Of a stretch of 43,481 nucleotides of DNA, positions 14,107-18,469 are shown piece after piece; position 1 is the stretch's first letter, and each line of letters begins with the position of its first letter. Location of the stretch: positions 1 to 43,481 of the IMG/VR virus record IMGVR_UViG_3300030388_001030, one strand, 5' to 3'. Under the pieces are notes generated by a model. That model saw nothing but the letters and a program-made list of their open reading frames with translations. It searched no databases and was not told the origin of the DNA. This DNA comes from a virus. A program made the position numbers and the translations under genes.

Positions 14107-14136
14107 TTTATTATATTATCATACTTCATTTGTATT
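14107..14136 (-). promoter_or_regulatory. Repeated left-arm promoter motif
   Basis: Minus strand AATACAAAT, seven bases (GAAGTAT), then GATAATATAATAAA. It lies between the 3' end of a tRNA-like element and the start of the 140-residue gene at 14090. Contains the hexamer TATAAT; the AATACAAA block would fall near -30. Confidence 0.65.
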
Positions 14137-14143
14137 TATTTTG

Positions 14144-14223
14144 TGGAGGTGGAGAGGATCGAACTCTCGTGCATAGTAGTTCCTGTTGCAGGCTTTCTAC
14201 CATGTCAAAACCATGTCACCCCC
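14144..14223 (-). ncRNA. 80-nt tRNA-like RNA resembling the tRNA-like domain of tmRNA
   Basis: Minus strand: acceptor GGGGGTG pairs with CACCTCC over 7 bp with a G3-U70 wobble, the alanine identity element, plus discriminator A. The T arm GAGAG-TTCGATC-CTCTC is perfect. The 5' segment GGGGGTGACATGGTTTTGAC strongly resembles the start of bacterial tmRNA (GGGGnUGA..UGGnUUcGAC). The centre forms CATG-(7)-CATG and a long imperfect arm GTAG/CTAC with CCTG-CAA-CAGG inside. No 5-bp stem with a 7-base anticodon loop can be drawn. The messenger-like part and pseudoknots of tmRNA are absent, and no CCA is encoded. Confidence 0.6.
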
Positions 14224-14227
14224 ATTA

Positions 14228-14303
14228 CGTAGTTATCTTCGCATATAGCGATCGGACTTCCACCGTGCCGACAGTTAATTACTCTGCCGCTCGTGATACT
14301 ACG
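14228..14303 (-). other. Candidate structured RNA next to the tmRNA-like element
   Basis: Minus strand: an outer stem pairs CGTAGTATC (14303-14295) with GATAACTACG (14237-14228), one bulged A. Inside are AGCG/CGCT and the hairpin GGCAG-(9)-CTGTC. It lies 4 bases upstream of the tmRNA-like RNA. It has no TTCRA T loop, so it is not itself tRNA-like. The flanking 14304-14401 holds no frame or motif I can support. Confidence 0.35.
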
Positions 14304-14401
14304 ACTTATAAAATTAAAGGATCTTCGTCAGCTTAACCACGTATCTCTCGTCTGAGTTCCTATAGCCATACTGAGCCCTTCACATTTATAAGGTTTGTTA
14401 G

Positions 14402-14461
14402 TAACCGCAGGGAGATTCGAACTCCTTCACTAGCTAAGTGATTGGCCTTCCTATCACGGTT
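14402..14461 (-). ncRNA. 60-nt shortened tRNA-like element
   Basis: Minus strand: acceptor AACCGTG pairs with TGCGGTT (7 bp with two G-U). The T arm AGGAG-TTCGAAT-CTCCC has one mismatch at its base. Only 28 bases lie between (41 in a normal class I tRNA). They hold one hairpin, TCACT-TAGCT-AGTGA, and no D arm. A 7-base loop reading TTAGCTA lacks the usual purine after the anticodon. The rest of the gap up to 14576 (14462-14576) holds nothing I can support. Confidence 0.45.
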
Positions 14462-14576
14462 ATCCATCTCTTACCACTATGATTGCTGTGTGTCAAAGGC
14501 ATCATCATAATACCAATAAGAGAATCTGCCGGTTTTCGTATTTATATAGAGCCATATACCGTAAAACTCTTTATGC

Positions 14577-14765
14577 TTACTTTCTACGCCAAGACTTGTG
14601 CACCATAGCACTTAGCTCTTGACTAACAATTTGTATTGTATTACCTGTTTTGTGCTCGATAATAGGTATATATGAGTAAGTCTTTGTCTGACTGTGATCT
14701 ATACACGTTTTATATCCTAATTTTAATCTAACTGGGTGCACTTCTGTGCCGCATTTACAATACAT
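14577..14765 (-). CDS. Small zinc-finger-like protein
   Basis: A 62-residue protein with an N-terminal 'MYCKCGTEVHPVRLKLGYKT' segment then 'CIDHSQ': Cys3, Cys5, Cys21 and His24 are plausible zinc ligands, in the style of short phage zinc-ribbon proteins ('GYKTCxxH'). The second half is beta-like ('TYSYIPIIEHKTGNTIQIVS') with a basic end. Preceded by a promoter motif copy at 14782-14811. Specific role unknown. Confidence 0.65.
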   Translation of the reverse strand: MYCKCGTEVHPVRLKLGYKTCIDHSQTKTYSYIPIIEHKTGNTIQIVSQELSAMVHKSWRRK

Positions 14766-14781
14766 ATTTATTTGTTTTTGG

Positions 14782-14811
14782 TTTATTATATTATCAAATA
14801 GAATTTGTATT
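14782..14811 (-). promoter_or_regulatory. Repeated left-arm promoter motif
   Basis: Minus strand AATACAAAT, then TCTATTT, then GATAATATAATAAA: the same two blocks at the same seven-base spacing as the other copies. It overlaps the 3' end of the 63-residue gene and would drive the zinc-finger-like gene starting at 14765. Confidence 0.65.
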
Positions 14812-14985
14812 ATTATTGTACAACTTTTCTAAAGCTAATCTTACTACATACTCTTTCATTTCTAAATAACTATCACCATTCAATGCAACGTCACCTAATT
14901 GCCAGTCAACGCTATCTGCTATTATTTCTCTTATGTGATCTGCTACTCCTTGTGCAACAAGATCTAATTCTGACATTCTACTCAT
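14794..14985 (-). CDS. Small acidic helical protein, unknown
   Basis: A 63-residue protein, MSRMSELDLVAQGVADHIREII..., mainly helix, acidic, ending in Asn-rich 'YNNNTNSI'. Second in a pair of overlapping small genes (4-base ATGA-type overlap with the 66-residue gene). It shares the general layout 'short helix, acidic, ~65 residues' with that neighbour but no clear homology. Confidence 0.65.
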   Translation of the reverse strand: MSRMSELDLVAQGVADHIREIIADSVDWQLGDVALNGDSYLEMKEYVVRLALEKLYNNNTNSI

Positions 14986-15182
14986 ATGCTTATTTCTTCT
15001 TTTATAAATTTAAGTGCGGTTATATAACCTAATTGTACTGCCATCTGTGTCAATAGTATATCAGCAGATCCGTTGTTTGCTTGTGCAAATTGATCTAATC
15101 TATCTCTGTTACTAGGTGTAGCTACCATGGATCTATCGAAGATAGCCAACTCTTTGTCTATTATTTCGTCTATTTTACTCAT
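14982..15182 (-). CDS. Small helical protein, unknown
   Basis: A 66-residue protein starting MSKIDEIIDKELAIFD, with a middle 'NRDRLDQFAQANNGSADILLTQMAVQLGY' and an amphipathic end. No motif recognised. Start and stop are directly joined to both neighbours, supporting a real gene in an operon. Confidence 0.66.
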   Translation of the reverse strand: MSKIDEIIDKELAIFDRSMVATPSNRDRLDQFAQANNGSADILLTQMAVQLGYITALKFIKEEISI

Positions 15183-15436
15183 TATTGTTTGTTTAAAATT
15201 GTTACTTCAACCCAGCCTTTTTCAGAGTGACCTACTTCGCATTTAACTCCTTCATCTGTTAGTTGTTTTTCTAGCTCTACTGCAGCGTTCCATAAAGCTG
15301 GTTCAGGCATCTCATCATGCTCATCATCATACATGACTTCACCTCTACACTGGTAGAATTTGTCATCATAGTCATTTTCTACGTATTCAAAATCCCATCC
15401 GTTAATTCTTACATCTTGTTTCATATATTCTTTCAC
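15182..15436 (-). CDS. Acidic alpha/beta protein, unknown
   Basis: An 84-residue acidic protein (MKEYMKQDVRINGWDFEYVE...). The Met at residue 5 (15424) is an alternative start. Strand-rich start, an acidic loop ('DDEHDEMPEP'), one helix, and a closing strand pair ('VKCEVGHSEKGWVEVTIL'). Looks like a compact domain; no family recognised. Confidence 0.68.
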   Translation of the reverse strand: MKEYMKQDVRINGWDFEYVENDYDDKFYQCRGEVMYDDEHDEMPEPALWNAAVELEKQLTDEGVKCEVGHSEKGWVEVTILNKQ

Positions 15437-15438
15437 GT

Positions 15439-15564
15439 TTATTCTTGATTTATTAATTCCTCTATCTCACAGAACAGCATATCATCTATGTCTGCTCTAC
15501 TGTAATGTTCTTTACTTAGCTCATAAGCTAAATCCCATAAGTTTTTGTATTTTTCTTTATTCAT
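15439..15564 (-). CDS. 41-residue acidic peptide, unknown
   Basis: Frame MNKEKYKNLWDLAYELSKEH..., ending 'FCEIEELINQE'; almost all helix and acidic. Its ATG overlaps the preceding gene's stop (ATGAATAA) and it ends 3 bases before the next start, filling the gap exactly. Unknown function. Confidence 0.58.
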   Translation of the reverse strand: MNKEKYKNLWDLAYELSKEHYSRADIDDMLFCEIEELINQE

Positions 15565-15751
15565 AATTTTTTAGTATTTCTCTAATATTTCTAATTGCTA
15601 TTATTCTATCTAAGTTATATATCTCAATATCTAAGTCATCACCAAATCCATTTCTTAAATCTTGTAATTCTTCTTCTAAGTGATCTAGTGCAACTAGTAA
15701 GACATTATGTTCTATTTCTGTTAAAGTTAGCATTATTGACTTAGTTCCCAT
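15557..15751 (-). CDS. Small helical protein, unknown
   Basis: A 64-residue acidic protein (MGTKSIMLTLTEIEHNVLLV...). The pattern 'LTLTEIEHNVLLVALDHLEEEL' recalls short phage helical proteins of unknown role. The Met at residue 7 could also serve as start. Overlaps the upstream gene by 11 bases. Confidence 0.65.
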   Translation of the reverse strand: MGTKSIMLTLTEIEHNVLLVALDHLEEELQDLRNGFGDDLDIEIYNLDRIIAIRNIREILKNYE

Positions 15752-15992
15752 ATTCTACATCTTTTTCTTTAGTTGCCATCCACTCTATGTTACTTATACT
15801 GTGACCTGCTCCTAATAAGAACGACTCACAAGATTCAAAGCCTGGATTCCATTTATTTTCTTTGTTACTTAACGAGCTAATGTCGTATCTATATACCTTA
15901 CCATCAAAATAATCTAGTACAAATATGTAGTTTGCTATTTCGTGGTCATTTTCTTCTTGCATCTCGTGCCATTTTCTTTGTGTATCGCTCAT
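15741..15992 (-). CDS. Small acidic protein, unknown
   Basis: An 83-residue protein. Strand-like 'NYIFVLDYFDGKVYRYDI', then 'CESFLLGAGHSISNIEWMATKE'. The ending suggests a compact alpha/beta fold that contacts something through Trp/Asp-rich surfaces; it resembles small early phage proteins I have seen, but I cannot name a family. 4-base overlap with the upstream gene. Confidence 0.67.
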   Translation of the reverse strand: MSDTQRKWHEMQEENDHEIANYIFVLDYFDGKVYRYDISSLSNKENKWNPGFESCESFLLGAGHSISNIEWMATKEKDVEYGN

Positions 15993-16231
15993 GATTTTAT
16001 TATTGTTTTTAGTTGTTCTACTGAATAATTTTTACTTGTTTCTTGCCACATACGGTTGTGAGTAAACTTTCTAGCCTTTGAAAAGGTAGACTTTTGCCTT
16101 ATAACCACACGGTTATACTCAACATCAGTAAGTCCACTACACAAACCTTCGTGTCTGTGCTTGCGTTGATGCTCAATACCTCGCAACTTTTGTTGTTGTT
16201 TAGAGTATTCGCACACCTCTTTCATTGTCAT
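15989..16231 (-). CDS. Small very basic protein, unknown
   Basis: An 80-residue basic protein (MTMKEVCEYSKQQQKLRGIE...), rich in Lys, Arg, His and Gln. The start is chosen at the ATG fused to the upstream stop (TAATG at 16233-16229); an ATG at 16240 would add three residues. His-rich 'EHQRKHRHEGLCSG' with Cys could bind metal. Nucleic-acid binding is plausible from charge alone. Confidence 0.65.
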   Translation of the reverse strand: MTMKEVCEYSKQQQKLRGIEHQRKHRHEGLCSGLTDVEYNRVVIRQKSTFSKARKFTHNRMWQETSKNYSVEQLKTIIKS

Positions 16232-16413
16232 TACTCCCATATGTATGTGATTCCTCCGTGATTAAACCACTCAGTAAAACCTTCTTGATCTTTTTCTTCA
16301 TTGTATATGAAGCCGAAGCGATTTGGAATATTGCTAATAGTATAGCCTTTGTAAAACTTGTTTGATAAGGCACAAGGTTGGCCGTCTTTGTTGAAGAATT
16401 TAATTTTCTGCAT
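16231..16413 (-). CDS. Small beta-rich protein, unknown
   Basis: A 60-residue protein with aromatic strands ('MQKIKFFNKDGQPCALSNKF', 'YTISNIPNRFGFIYN', 'EWFNHGGITYIWE'). It may be a small beta-sheet adaptor. First gene after the promoter motif at 16434-16463. No family recognised. Confidence 0.66.
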   Translation of the reverse strand: MQKIKFFNKDGQPCALSNKFYKGYTISNIPNRFGFIYNEEKDQEGFTEWFNHGGITYIWE

Positions 16414-16433
16414 AGTTTTGTTATTATAAGTTA

Positions 16434-16463
16434 TTTATTATATTATCAATAGAGATTTGTATT
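16434..16463 (-). promoter_or_regulatory. Repeated left-arm promoter motif
   Basis: Minus strand AATACAAAT, then CTCTATT, then GATAATATAATAAA. Ends about 20 bases before the start of the 60-residue gene at 16413 and begins right at the end of the 53-residue gene, so promoter and gene boundaries coincide. Confidence 0.68.
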
Positions 16464-16625
16464 TTATTTGTTTTGCTGTAAAAACTCGTTTAATATAACG
16501 TTGATATCTTCTTTAAGCTTTGATAGTCTAAACGTTTGGTTAGGTGAAATGTCACCTTGTTTCAAGTCGTAATCTTCGCATAATCCGCTCCAGTCTATTT
16601 CGATGTAGTGTTCTAAGTCTAGCAT
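16464..16625 (-). CDS. Small acidic protein, unknown
   Basis: A 53-residue protein (MLDLEHYIEIDWSGLCEDYD...) with a C-terminal helix ('LSKLKEDINVILNEFLQQNK'). The start at 16625 lies directly after the upstream stop (TAATATG); an ATG at 16670 in the same frame would be inside that gene. No motif recognised. Confidence 0.62.
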   Translation of the reverse strand: MLDLEHYIEIDWSGLCEDYDLKQGDISPNQTFRLSKLKEDINVILNEFLQQNK

Positions 16626-16626
16626 A

Positions 16627-16902
16627 TTAATCTCCTGTATAATTATTACCGTTAGCTCTATTATCTGCATAGTATGCTGTGATACCTGCCTCTGTTAACT
16701 GTCTTTGCTTTTTATGAAGCTCAGCGTTATCTAAGTAGTAATCTATTTGGTCGTGCATTTCTAATAGTCTCTTAGTACCAAAGCTACGAGTGTTAACGTG
16801 CCTTAACAAGCTCTCGTCACTACACTTGTATCCACAAGCTCTCTTGTTATTCCAAGTTCTCCAATCATGGAATATAAATTTAATGTTTCTGTATTCTAGC
16901 AT
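16627..16902 (-). CDS. Small basic protein, unknown
   Basis: A 91-residue basic protein: 'MLEYRNIKFIFHDWRTWNNKRACGYKC' then a long helical segment ('TKRLLEMHDQIDYYLDNAELHKKQRQL'). Two cysteines close together (ACGYKC) but no clear partner pair. Two bases from the upstream stop. Unknown. Confidence 0.66.
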   Translation of the reverse strand: MLEYRNIKFIFHDWRTWNNKRACGYKCSDESLLRHVNTRSFGTKRLLEMHDQIDYYLDNAELHKKQRQLTEAGITAYYADNRANGNNYTGD

Positions 16903-16904
16903 AG

Positions 16905-17042
16905 TTATTTTTGATTAGTTAGTTTGTAATAAGTTATTTTTTCTAGTACGTAAGAGCTATCGACCTCACCGTCCATTTGTTTTAGTACGTCGTGTGACAT
17001 ATCTATTTGTTTGCCGTTTGGGCAAGTTAATATAAATTGCAT
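16905..17042 (-). CDS. 45-residue peptide, unknown
   Basis: Frame MQFILTCPNGKQIDMSHDVL..., ending 'YYKLTNQK': a beta-like start and a short helix. It begins 16 bases after the 3' end of a tRNA-like element and ends just before the 91-residue gene, so it uses the space exactly. Probably real; function unknown. Confidence 0.58.
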   Translation of the reverse strand: MQFILTCPNGKQIDMSHDVLKQMDGEVDSSYVLEKITYYKLTNQK

Positions 17043-17057
17043 AGTTAATTGTTTTAG

Positions 17058-17130
17058 TAGACATAGTGAGAGTCGAACTCACCAATTAAGTTAGCCATTC
17101 GTGGACACTATTGTACACGCTAATATGTCT
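17058..17130 (-). ncRNA. 73-nt tRNA-like RNA with a single long arm instead of D and anticodon arms
   Basis: Minus strand: perfect 7-bp acceptor AGACATA/TATGTCT, discriminator A, perfect T arm GTGAG-TTCGACT-CTCAC. The 41 intervening bases, the normal number, do not form D or anticodon arms: no 5-bp stem with a 7-base loop exists. They instead fold as one long hairpin: TTAGC/GCTAA, GTG/CAC, ACA/TGT, with an ATAG tetraloop and a 5-base bulge. Its acceptor strand is the same as that of the element at 17489-17564. It lies between two small genes. Confidence 0.55.
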
Positions 17131-17136
17131 TTTGTT

Positions 17137-17173
17137 CTATCCAGTTAAGCTCGTTGCCCGCAGGTTCGGATAG
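17137..17173 (-). other. Candidate hairpin just upstream of the tRNA-like RNA
   Basis: Minus strand CTATCC (17173-17168) pairs with GGATAG (17142-17137), enclosing 25 bases with a possible inner CC-TGCG-GG. It sits in the 58-base gap between the stop of the 39-residue gene and the tRNA-like element. It could be a processing or termination structure; no U-run follows. Confidence 0.3.
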
Positions 17174-17188
17174 TCACCTTTATTATTA

Positions 17189-17308
17189 CTAGTAGAAATC
17201 GTAGTAGATATCTATAACTTTAGACTTTTGCTCGTCATTTAGTTTAGTGTAATGTGTGTCATAGAGTTTCCATGATATTTTTAGTAAAGTGTAAGAGAAT
17301 GTTCCCAT
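17189..17308 (-). CDS. 39-residue peptide, unknown
   Basis: Frame MGTFSYTLLKISWKLYDTHY..., ending 'SKVIDIYYDFY'. Helical, aromatic-rich. About 20 bases downstream of a promoter motif copy (17329-17358), the same distance as for other genes here, which supports it being translated. Confidence 0.55.
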   Translation of the reverse strand: MGTFSYTLLKISWKLYDTHYTKLNDEQKSKVIDIYYDFY

Positions 17309-17328
17309 AGTTATATTGTTATTAGTTA

Positions 17329-17358
17329 TTTATTATATTATCAAAAGTATTTTGTATT
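17329..17358 (-). promoter_or_regulatory. Repeated left-arm promoter motif
   Basis: Minus strand AATACAAAA, then TACTTTT, then GATAATATAATAAA. Located between the stop of the 32-residue frame and the start of the 39-residue frame; same block spacing as the other copies. Confidence 0.66.
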
Positions 17359-17365
17359 TTGTTTG

Positions 17366-17464
17366 TTAGTTTCGTAAAGCGTAACCCGCTCCGGCACCTA
17401 ATTCAGTTAATACTTTGTTTACTTTCTTGAGTACTATTAGTACAGTGTGTTTGAATTTTCTCAT
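17366..17464 (-). CDS. 32-residue basic peptide, unknown
   Basis: Frame MRKFKHTVLIVLKKVNKVLT..., then 'ELGAGAGYALRN'. The first half is an amphipathic cationic helix; the second is Gly/Ala-rich and weakly hydrophobic. Starts 10 bases after a -10-like block abutting a tRNA-like RNA. Short, but placed between two promoter-like sites exactly as other genes here. Confidence 0.48.
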   Translation of the reverse strand: MRKFKHTVLIVLKKVNKVLTELGAGAGYALRN

Positions 17465-17473
17465 AGTTATTAT

Positions 17474-17487
17474 TATTTATTATATTA
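17474..17487 (-). promoter_or_regulatory. Partial promoter motif fused to a tRNA-like 3' end
   Basis: Minus strand TAATATAATAAATAA matches the -10 block of the repeated motif, but the AATACAAA block is absent. The bases upstream are the 3' acceptor strand of the tRNA-like RNA at 17489-17564. Either the element invaded a promoter copy or the block works as an AU-rich leader. Confidence 0.4.
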
Positions 17488-17488
17488 G

Positions 17489-17564
17489 TAGACATTGGTG
17501 GAATCGAACCACCTCACAAAGTAGAGCTCACGCAGTCAAAATGCAGAGTGAAACCGTTATGTCT
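17489..17564 (-). ncRNA. 76-nt tRNA-like RNA with a Gln(TTG)-like loop and almost no D arm
   Basis: Minus strand: acceptor AGACATA/AATGTCT (6 of 7 pairs), discriminator A, perfect T arm GGTGG-TTCGATT-CCACC. The hairpin TGCA-TTTTGAC-TGCG carries a 7-base loop that would read TTG (Gln) at the anticodon. Only 11 bases precede this arm where about 19 are expected, and 16 follow where 4-5 are usual, so the D arm is reduced to at most 3 bp and the variable region is long. An alternative fold pairs TCAC with GTGA beside the T arm. A degenerate tRNA-Gln is possible. Confidence 0.55.
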
Positions 17565-17585
17565 GTTTGACAAAAGTGAAGTTAA

Positions 17586-17843
17586 TTATATAACTTCTTT
17601 GTCGCGCAAGATTACTGGAACGCTTGTTGAAGAAGTGTACGACTTGTACTTTTCGAAGCAGTTCATAGTGGATAATTTATCTTTCATTATTTCATACGCT
17701 TTATCGTGATTGTAAGTGAAAGTTTTGCCACTTTTGAATTCGACATTGATGACAGTGTTTTTGCCAATTAGTGATTTGCGAATTACGAATCTTTTAGAAG
17801 TTAGTGAATTGTTTGAAGTTGAAATTGAATTTGAATTTGACAT
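17586..17843 (-). CDS. Small Ser-rich and basic protein, unknown
   Basis: An 85-residue protein. The Ser/Asn/Thr-rich first ~15 residues look disordered; then a compact beta-like part ('RFVIRKSLIGKNTVINVEFKSGKTFTY') and a helix. The 'VEFKSGKTFTYNHDKAYEIM' stretch resembles small single-domain (KTSC-like) proteins in outline, but I am not confident. Preceded by a promoter motif at 17884-17913. It ends 22 bases before the Gln-like tRNA-like element. Confidence 0.66.
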   Translation of the reverse strand: MSNSNSISTSNNSLTSKRFVIRKSLIGKNTVINVEFKSGKTFTYNHDKAYEIMKDKLSTMNCFEKYKSYTSSTSVPVILRDKEVI

Positions 17844-17883
17844 AGTTAAAAGTATTTAGTTATTATTTATTTGTTATTAGTTA

Positions 17884-17913
17884 TTTATTATATTATCAGT
17901 TAAGATTTGTATT
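17884..17913 (-). promoter_or_regulatory. Repeated left-arm promoter motif
   Basis: Minus strand AATACAAAT, then CTTAACT, then GATAATATAATAAA: closest to consensus. About 40 bases of A/T-rich leader separate it from the ATG at 17843. Confidence 0.68.
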
Positions 17914-17963
17914 TTGTTTGTGTAAAAGTGTATATTTGTTTATTAGTTATATTGTAGTTAGTA

Positions 17964-18016
17964 GTGTGACACAGTGACTCTTTGTCATGACACAATGTCA
18001 CGTGACTAATTGTCAT
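17964..18016. promoter_or_regulatory. Cluster of GTGAC/GTCAC half-sites and palindromes
   Basis: Within ~50 bases lie GTGTGACAC, an 8-bp palindrome GTCATGAC (17984-17991) and a 10-bp palindrome GTCACGTGAC (17997-18006), followed by another TGTCA. Repeated TGTCA units in both orientations between two promoter motif copies suggest a protein-binding array (operator). It overlaps the end of the 24-residue frame. Confidence 0.45.
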
Positions 18017-18080
18017 AGTTATTTGAGCGTAAGAATGTAGCGAGTAAAGCGATTGGTATTGCGATAAGAAGTAAAATCAT
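18006..18080 (-). CDS. 24-residue hydrophobic peptide (possible membrane peptide)
   Basis: Frame MILLLIAIPIALLATFLRSN followed by NYDN: one uninterrupted hydrophobic helix then a polar end. Would be the first gene of the left arm, about 55 bases after the promoter motif at 18134-18163. Single-span phage peptides exist, but at this size it may be chance. Confidence 0.38.
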   Translation of the reverse strand: MILLLIAIPIALLATFLRSNNYDN

Positions 18081-18133
18081 ATTGGATATTTAGTTTAGTA
18101 TTATTAGTATTAGTATGTTAGTTTGTTTCGTTA

Positions 18134-18163
18134 TTTATTATATTATCAATGTTACTTCGTATT
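18134..18163 (-). promoter_or_regulatory. Left-most-arm leading promoter motif (variant)
   Basis: Minus strand AATACGAAG, then TAACATT, then GATAATATAATAAA. The -10 block is exact; the upstream block is TACGAA instead of TACAAA. It is the furthest-upstream copy and would start transcription of the whole left arm. Between it and the dyad (18164-18349) I see AT-rich sequence but no frame or further site I can support. Confidence 0.6.
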
Positions 18164-18349
18164 AAGTTTGTATATATTTTAGAATAAAAGTTATAAATAT
18201 ATTAAGAAATGTATCGAAAAAATGATATATATACGCGTAAACGTCTGGAAATCAGGGGGCTACGTCATTTCAAAACCATTTTACATAACAAGTTGATAGT
18301 CAATAGGATAGGTGCAGCCCTATAACCCTCTATAAGTAATATAAAAGTG

Positions 18350-18392
18350 GGACATTAGCCTTATAAAGTATATAAGTAAGGGGCAAGTGTCA
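18350..18392. promoter_or_regulatory. 43-bp dyad element, copy 2, upstream of the right arm
   Basis: Left arm GGACATTAGCC and right arm GGGCAAGTGTCA enclose TTATAAAGTATATAAGTA. It matches copy 1 (10301-10343) in length and in 26 of 43 positions overall, with the identity concentrated in the arms. It lies 77 bases before the first right-arm start codon. Probably the operator or activator site through which the HTH protein controls right-arm transcription. Confidence 0.65.
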
Positions 18393-18434
18393 CTGTTTTT
18401 GGAAGTATCTCGCTTTTCCTGTAAGAATATAGGG

Positions 18435-18449
18435 TATACTACTATATAA
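18435..18449 (+). promoter_or_regulatory. Possible right-arm -10 region
   Basis: AGGGTATACTACTATATAAAG contains TATACT (18435-18440) and TATATA (18444-18449), 21-30 bases before the first right-arm ATG and about 40 bases downstream of the dyad. A start near 18450 would give a short A-rich leader. No -35-like box is clear, as expected for an activator- or phage-sigma-dependent promoter. Confidence 0.35.
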
Positions 18450-18469
18450 AGTAAAAGAAAAAATTAATT

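Noticed and set aside
14144-14223. Reading this RNA as an ordinary tRNA (Lys-TTT loop GTTTTGA, or Cys-GCA loop CTGCAAC)
   Set aside because: The GTTTTGA loop leaves no D arm and a 31-base remainder; the CTGCAAC loop has no pairing stem. The tmRNA-like reading explains more.
14325-14331. CTGACGA on the minus strand, matching the hammerhead ribozyme CUGANGA core
   Set aside because: No paired stem II followed by GAAA and no suitable stem III could be drawn; a single heptamer is not evidence.
14130-14336. 68-residue plus-strand frame beginning 'MYLFCGGGEDRTLVHSS'
   Set aside because: It is the antisense translation of the tRNA-like element and its neighbour; 'GGGEDRTL'-type peptides are a common artefact of tRNA genes.
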